From Bacteroidota bacterium (GTDB lineage: Bacteria > Bacteroidota > Bacteroidia > Bacteroidales > Bacteroidaceae): a stretch of DNA of 62,756 nucleotides. Below the pieces are notes generated by a model. That model had not been told where the DNA came from. It ran no database searches and saw only the letters and a program-made list of their open reading frames with translations. A program made the translations under genes and the position numbers. The stretch spans positions 1-62,756 of the forward strand of contig JAEXAJ010000146.1 of NCBI GenBank assembly GCA_023458215.1. Reading direction: 5' to 3'. Below, one piece after another: positions 57,881 through 62,756 of the stretch. Position 1 is the stretch's first letter; every line of letters begins with the position of its first letter.

Positions 57881-59917
57881 TTATTCCAGTTCTACAAATT
57901 CCGGTTCATAAGGCTGCAGCAAGAAACTATCCGAATAACTCTTATCAAAAAGGATACTCTTTGATTTTCCGTTCAGCCTGATTAGTTTCGGTTCACCACT
58001 CATGTTCAAATAAAGAACATGCTTACTATCAATAATACGAGCCATCACACCTTCCGGCACTTCCGGTCCTTTTTTGATAGAAAGATCGTTAATCAGATCA
58101 TCAACCAACGGATTCAGTACATCACCCGCCGGCAAACCTACATAAATGGCGCGGCCTTTACCATAACGGTTTGAAGTAATAATAGGGTAATCCTGATCCA
58201 GACTAACAATAGTACCTAAAGCTTCAGCGCCTTGCAACTCTATCACATCAAAACGAGCTGATTCCGTATTAACTGTACGGTTCCCATAGGTCAATTCAAG
58301 TTTCTGACCTGTATAAGATTTACGAGAAATCTCATTTAATACATTCGTTTCTTCATAACTACCCACACGAATACCAAACACATCACTTAACAAGCCCGGA
58401 CGAGTAGTAGAAAACACCTGCCCATTCTCTTCAACAATAGCCGAATTGGTGGTCATGACTACTGTTCCTCCTTTCTTAACATAGGCACGTATTTTCTCAG
58501 CAACAGCCTTGTCCATCACAGCTACTCCGGGAACAAACAACAATTTATAATCCAACGCACTTTTACTCATCTCTACTACACGCGCATCCATGTTACGATA
58601 GAAAAACAGATTGAAACAAGCTTGTAGCTGACTATCATGCTGTTCGGGGAAAACACTGCTGGCTATCTGGCTGGGGAAAGAAAAAGCCATTCCCACTTCC
58701 GCCTGTGGTTTATAAGGAAAGAACTTCTCTATTTTCTTGAACTCGGTTGCTATCTTTTTATATTCATCATATTTGCGGTTGGGTACGCCATCCCAGTCAA
58801 GCATACCTTCCAAATATTGTTCTTCACCTCCATGCATGCTTTGCCAGGTCCATCCACAAATCATTTGCCCACCATACATCAGAGTGGCGTATGCAGATTT
58901 ACGGATAGAGTTGGGAACAGCCGTCATCGTAGTGAACTCCGAACACCAGAAAGGATTTGTGCTCTCGAATTGAATGCGAGACATGCCAAACAATGCATTC
59001 ATTATTCCCCAATTTGTAGTCAGCGAAGGTCCGGGATAAAAGCCACAACCTTCACGCGTCATTTTACCGGAATAGGCAATCGTAGAATAATCAAAATATT
59101 TCAGAGGACTGTAATACCAGGCGTTCGTATTCAACAACGCTTTCGGAGCATTCATATTGGCTACCTCCATCACTTTCAGAAGCAATCCGTTGATTTCATC
59201 GGAGATAAAACGCCTGAAGTCGAGCCTCCGCTCAGGAGCACCATTAATGGAACCTGAAACAGGAAAGCCTACTTCCTGAAAGTCATTAATGATTCTTGAC
59301 CAGCGTTGTCCCGCCCATGCTTTGTTCAGATTCTCTACAGTAGAATATTTGTTTTTCAACCAGGCAATATAACGTTGTCTTACAGTCTCCGAGTAAGAAA
59401 TAGGGCCATCTCCCGATTCATTGTCTATGCCGAATGCAAGGAGTGCAGGATGCTTGCCATATCTTTTGGTCACAGCATCGGTAAAGCGTAAGGCATACTT
59501 TTGAAACATCGGATCTCCGACATCTTCCATATAGCGATGATTGGGATACATAACATTTCCGTTGGCATCGACCACATCTATACTGGGATATTTATGATGC
59601 AGCCAAATGGGAGCCGGACGTATGGCTATATCGAGAATCACTTTGATACCCGCTTCATCCATCCTATCCATCACATCGTCAAACCATTCAAAATCGAATA
59701 CGCTATCAGAGGGCTCATAACTATCCCATGCCAAATGTCCCACCCTCACGACCTTAAAACCGGCAGCTTTCATCAAAGAGATATCACTCTTTATCTTCTC
59801 CACATTTTTATCATCATGAGGATGATAGTTTGCGCCGACATACAATTCTTGTGCTTCCGATAAAGCACATAAGGAGAACAAACTAACAAGTAAAAAAGCA
59901 ATTTTGTGTTTCATCAT
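57881..59917 (-). CDS. GH42-like beta-galactosidase
   Basis: This 678-residue protein has a signal peptide (ends SEAQ). The TIM barrel begins GANYHPHDD and includes VVRVGHLAWDSYEP, ALLAFGIDNESGDG with the likely acid/base Glu, and RIQFESTNPFWCSEF with a likely nucleophile Glu. A trimerisation-like domain with VAEKIRAYVKKGGTVVMTTNSA and a small C-terminal beta domain follow, in GH42 order. Substrate is probably a beta-galactoside. A -7 element TACTTTTG lies at 59955-59962 on the minus strand. It is divergent from the GH29 gene. Confidence 0.82.
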   Translation of the reverse strand: MMKHKIAFLLVSLFSLCALSEAQELYVGANYHPHDDKNVEKIKSDISLMKAAGFKVVRVGHLAWDSYEPSDSVFDFEWFDDVMDRMDEAGIKVILDIAIRPAPIWLHHKYPSIDVVDANGNVMYPNHRYMEDVGDPMFQKYALRFTDAVTKRYGKHPALLAFGIDNESGDGPISYSETVRQRYIAWLKNKYSTVENLNKAWAGQRWSRIINDFQEVGFPVSGSINGAPERRLDFRRFISDEINGLLLKVMEVANMNAPKALLNTNAWYYSPLKYFDYSTIAYSGKMTREGCGFYPGPSLTTNWGIMNALFGMSRIQFESTNPFWCSEFTTMTAVPNSIRKSAYATLMYGGQMICGWTWQSMHGGEEQYLEGMLDWDGVPNRKYDEYKKIATEFKKIEKFFPYKPQAEVGMAFSFPSQIASSVFPEQHDSQLQACFNLFFYRNMDARVVEMSKSALDYKLLFVPGVAVMDKAVAEKIRAYVKKGGTVVMTTNSAIVEENGQVFSTTRPGLLSDVFGIRVGSYEETNVLNEISRKSYTGQKLELTYGNRTVNTESARFDVIELQGAEALGTIVSLDQDYPIITSNRYGKGRAIYVGLPAGDVLNPLVDDLINDLSIKKGPEVPEGVMARIIDSKHVLYLNMSGEPKLIRLNGKSKSILFDKSYSDSFLLQPYEPEFVELE

Positions 59918-59954
59918 TTCTTAGTATTTAAATTTATACCGCTTTTCTTGTTTA

Positions 59955-59962
59955 CAAAAGTA
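59955..59962 (-). promoter_or_regulatory. -7 element for the GH42 gene
   Basis: TACTTTTG on the minus strand, full -7 match, 37 bp before the start. No TTTG at -33. Confidence 0.5.
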
Positions 59963-60067
59963 GTGAAAGCTGTTTTGAATGATATTATTATATGTTATCC
60001 AAAAGGGTATTATTTGTTATTATTCAAGTATAAAAGGTTATCAATAAACGACATATATCCTATGAAG

Positions 60068-60099
60068 TTTGTTCGTTAAAAGAGAATACTCTATTTTTG
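60068..60099 (+). promoter_or_regulatory. promoter of the GH29 gene
   Basis: TTTG (60068-60071), 20 bp, TATTTTTG (60092-60099), full consensus. It lies 51 bp before the ATG at 60151. Confidence 0.7.
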
Positions 60100-60150
60100 T
60101 GTGAACCCTGTCTTACAAGAGAATCTAATAAACTATTTAAATACAAACCC

Positions 60151-62382
60151 ATGAAAACGAAAGTTATTTTATTGTTCAGTGCCTTATGCTTCCTGCAAAT
60201 GCAGGCACAGAAGCCACAAACCGACTTTCACAGCACAATCAAGGTTGATGCAAATGATTCGAAAGAAGAAATTATTGAGAAGTCGGCACATATTATACCA
60301 ACTCCCAACCAACTTAGTGCCCTGCAAAACGAGTTTATTGCTTTTGTACATTTCGGTCCCAACACCTTCACCCGGATGGAATGGGGAAACGGAATGGAAG
60401 ATCCAAAGGTATTCGACCTGAAAGATTTGGATACCGACCAATGGTGCGAAGCCATGAAAGCCGCCAACATGAAAATGGTAATTCTAACCGCAAAGCATCA
60501 TGACGGATTCGTCTTGTGGCAAAGCCGATACACCGAGCATGGTGTAATGTCTACCAATTTCAGAAACGGACAAGGGGACATTCTGAAAGACTTGGCAAAA
60601 TCATGCAAGAAGTACGGATTGAAGTTAGGTATTTACCTGTCTCCCGCCGACTTATTTCAGATTGAAAGTCCACAAGGACTTTATGGAAATCTAAGTAAAC
60701 ATACCGAAAGAACCATTCCACGAGAAGTACCGGGAAGACCTTTCAAGAATAAAACGAAGTTCAAGTTCGTAGTAGATGATTACAATGAATATTTCCTCAA
60801 CCAGTTGTTTGAAGTACTGACTGAGTACGGACCTATCCATGAAGTATGGTTTGACGGTGCCCACCCCAAAACCAAAGGAGGTCAGAAATACAACTATCAA
60901 GCCTGGAGAAAATTGATAAGAACGCTTGCCCCCAATGCTACTATCTTCGGTCGGGAAGACGTGAGATGGTGCGGCAACGAAGCCGGTGCAACCAGGGATA
61001 CGGAGTGGAACGTCATTACTTATATGGACGATCCGCACACCATGAACGATTACATGGATCTATACGGCGACCTCGGTACCCGCAACGTCTATTACAGCAA
61101 AGAAAAGCCCTTCTATCTACACTATCAGCCAGCCGAAACAAACACTTCCATCCGTGAAGGCTGGTTCTACAGGGATGACACTTTCCAAAAAGTAAGGTCG
61201 GCAGATGATGTATTCGATATCTACGAACGCTCCACAGGCGGAAACTCTATTTTCTTACTCAACATACCACCCAACCGAGAAGGTCGATTTTCGGATACAG
61301 ATGTCAATGTACTGAAAGAAACAGGAAAGCGCATCAATGAAACCTATAAAAAGAATCTTTTTAATAATGCGAAAGGTCCGAAGCAAGTACTCGACAACAA
61401 TCCCGAAACCTACATCGTGCTCGATGCTCAACCCAAAGAGATAGTAATATCCACCCCTCAACCTATTACGATCAACCGGCTTGCTATTCAGGAACCTATC
61501 TCCCAAATGGGCGAACGGGTAGAGAAGCATGCCATAGATGCTTATATAAACGGCAAATGGCAAAACATTTCGGAAGCTACCAATATAGGTTACAGGCGCA
61601 TACATCGCTTTCCGGATATTACTACCGATAAAATTAGAATCCGTATTCCGGAATCACGCCTCACTCCCGCCATCTGTAGTGTCTCAGCCCATTATTACAA
61701 ATCGCGTCCGCCCATGTTAAGTGTACAAAGAAACCTCGACGGATACACTACCATAGAGCCTATTAAGCAGAAATTCAACTGGCGGAGTTACGACGGACAA
61801 TTCGGAACTCTGACTTCCAACGAAAACATAAAGATATATTATACCACCGATGGTAGCACCCCAAATGTCTCCTCAACCGAATATAGTGAACCGTTCTTTA
61901 TGGAAAATGGAGAGATCAAAGCTATCTCAGTGCTGGATGATGCTACCGGTCCCATGTATCACGGGCGGTTCGGACTGGTAAAAAAGAACTGGAAACTACT
62001 GAAGGCAAGCAGTGCCAAAGCCGACAATCCGGCAACGAATGTCTTCGACGAAAATCCCTCCAGCTATTGGATGAGTGAACAAAGCGGCAACCCATACATC
62101 TCCATCGATTTAGGAAAAGAAGAAGAACTGAACGGATTTGCCTACACTCCCCAAAACCTTGATGCCGAAGGTATGATTGAAGAGGGCGTGTTCTGTATAA
62201 GCAAGGATGGTAGTAATTGGCAAGAAGTAGAGCCATTTATCTTTGGAAATCTAATCAATGATCCAACGCAGAGAAGCCACTTCTTCAAACAAGCTGTCAA
62301 AGCAAGATACATCAGCATAAAAGCAACACGCATTGCCGGCAACAGTAAAGTCGCTTCTATGGCTGAGCTGGATTTATTCTAA
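60151..62382 (+). CDS. GH29 alpha-L-fucosidase with C-terminal CBM32-like domain
   Basis: This is 743 residues from the ATG at 60151, which begins a signal peptide (to MQAQ); the promoter at 60068-60099 argues against the frame start at 60097. The GH29 barrel has LTAKHHDGFVLWQS, KKYGLKLGIYLSP and the nucleophile Asp in HEVWFDGAHP. It is followed by a chitobiase-type beta domain (IYYTTDGSTPNVSS, about 565-620) and a C-terminal F5/8 type C (CBM32) domain (about 630-743). It removes alpha-linked fucose. GH29 and the convergent GH2 gene share a terminator. Confidence 0.9.
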   Translation: MKTKVILLFSALCFLQMQAQKPQTDFHSTIKVDANDSKEEIIEKSAHIIPTPNQLSALQNEFIAFVHFGPNTFTRMEWGNGMEDPKVFDLKDLDTDQWCEAMKAANMKMVILTAKHHDGFVLWQSRYTEHGVMSTNFRNGQGDILKDLAKSCKKYGLKLGIYLSPADLFQIESPQGLYGNLSKHTERTIPREVPGRPFKNKTKFKFVVDDYNEYFLNQLFEVLTEYGPIHEVWFDGAHPKTKGGQKYNYQAWRKLIRTLAPNATIFGREDVRWCGNEAGATRDTEWNVITYMDDPHTMNDYMDLYGDLGTRNVYYSKEKPFYLHYQPAETNTSIREGWFYRDDTFQKVRSADDVFDIYERSTGGNSIFLLNIPPNREGRFSDTDVNVLKETGKRINETYKKNLFNNAKGPKQVLDNNPETYIVLDAQPKEIVISTPQPITINRLAIQEPISQMGERVEKHAIDAYINGKWQNISEATNIGYRRIHRFPDITTDKIRIRIPESRLTPAICSVSAHYYKSRPPMLSVQRNLDGYTTIEPIKQKFNWRSYDGQFGTLTSNENIKIYYTTDGSTPNVSSTEYSEPFFMENGEIKAISVLDDATGPMYHGRFGLVKKNWKLLKASSAKADNPATNVFDENPSSYWMSEQSGNPYISIDLGKEEELNGFAYTPQNLDAEGMIEEGVFCISKDGSNWQEVEPFIFGNLINDPTQRSHFFKQAVKARYISIKATRIAGNSKVASMAELDLF

Positions 62383-62395
62383 TGAAACAGGAGTT

Positions 62396-62423
62396 TAGCT
62401 GCTCAGGATAACCTGAGCAGCTA
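62396..62423. terminator. bidirectional terminator between GH29 and the truncated GH2 gene
   Basis: Arms TAGCTGCTCAGG and CCTGAGCAGCTA are a perfect 12-bp stem with a 4-nt loop. Confidence 0.88.
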
Positions 62424-62430
62424 AGCTAAA

Positions 62431-62756
62431 CTATCTTCGTGGGGATAGAACCCAAACACATTGATCGATACCATATTTGTTTTTAACCATGATAGTATTC
62501 TCTCCTTCACGCAGTAATATATTATTCCACTGCAACACATTCACCTGATTGGGTGCTGCTTTTCCCATATTTTTGCCATTAAGCCACAATTCAGCTTCAC
62601 CACAATTGCTAAAGGCTTGAATATTCACAAGCTTTTGTGTTCGGTTCACTTCTCTGCGTCCGGCAATATAAACAAACTTATCTTTTGTGTTCCAGTTTGC
62701 CTTGTAAAAGTAGAATGCATCTTTCTTTATTTTCCGGTCGTATGTTACCAGACCTT
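62431..62756 (-). CDS. GH2 beta-galactosidase, C-terminal fragment (cut by window end)
   Basis: The minus-strand frame stays open from the window edge to a stop at 62431, giving about 108 residues with no start codon. The fragment begins GLVTYDRKIKKDAFYFYKANW and continues EAELWLNGKNMG, the DUF4982-type region found at the C-terminus of Bacteroides GH2 beta-galactosidases. The same block is recognisable in the GH2 at 47980-50493 (VELFVNGKSQG). The rest of the gene lies outside the window, so the length and catalytic residues cannot be judged. Confidence 0.8.
   Translation of the reverse strand, partial: GLVTYDRKIKKDAFYFYKANWNTKDKFVYIAGRREVNRTQKLVNIQAFSNCGEAELWLNGKNMGKAAPNQVNVLQWNNILLREGENTIMVKNKYGIDQCVWVLSPRR

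Overview
The window looks like a chromosome segment of a gut Bacteroides (Bacteroidales). The signs are paired SusC/SusD-like proteins, two hybrid two-component systems (HTCS), many exported glycoside hydrolases with signal peptides or lipoboxes, a GYGVHSPF-type hypothetical protein, and promoters of the Bacteroides form TTTG-N19/20-TAnnTTTG. I see no tRNA, rRNA, insertion sequence, integrase or CRISPR array. Species cannot be fixed from the sequence alone.

Layout. Positions 1-6.0 kb hold housekeeping genes: a 7TM-HD phosphodiesterase, a small membrane protein, a low-molecular-weight tyrosine phosphatase and priA. Positions 6.0-11.2 kb hold a coiled-coil lipoprotein with an outer-membrane beta-barrel partner, a small HTH-like protein with a long structured leader, and a second small beta-barrel. 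Positions 11.2-34.7 kb form a polysaccharide utilization locus (PUL): HTCS sensor, GH109-like enzyme, heparinase II/III-like lyase, metallophosphoesterase, PL8 lyase, GH2 beta-galactosidase, an HU-like/Ig DNA-binding protein, SusC, SusD, GH88 unsaturated glucuronyl hydrolase and a DUF2264 protein. Two lyase types plus GH88 point to a uronic-acid polysaccharide of glycosaminoglycan or exopolysaccharide type. No sulfatase is present, so the substrate may be unsulfated.

Positions 34.8-42.9 kb hold mostly non-PUL genes: a GNAT acetyltransferase, DUF488, a HipA-like kinase overlapping DUF3037, a RecQ-like helicase, DUF2795, a PduO-type adenosyltransferase preceded by ten heptanucleotide repeats, a methyltransferase-like protein and a serine hydrolase. 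Positions 43.2-57.8 kb are a leftward cluster GH95, GH3, GH2, GH31(PA14) with its own HTCS, matching the exo-enzyme set for fucogalacto-xyloglucan but without SusC/D or an endo-enzyme in view. Positions 57.9-62.8 kb hold GH42, GH29 and a truncated GH2.

The most unusual structure is intergenic. Six separate short tandem arrays (6.2, 22.3, 25.7, 25.8, 43.1 and 50.5 kb) each have their own repeat sequence but all share a 22-bp period, mostly just 3' of a stop codon. I know of no described element like this. Other items worth a second look are a predicted divergent small transcript between the HU-like gene and susC, an operator-like inverted repeat covering a promoter, and the heptamer repeat touching a start codon.
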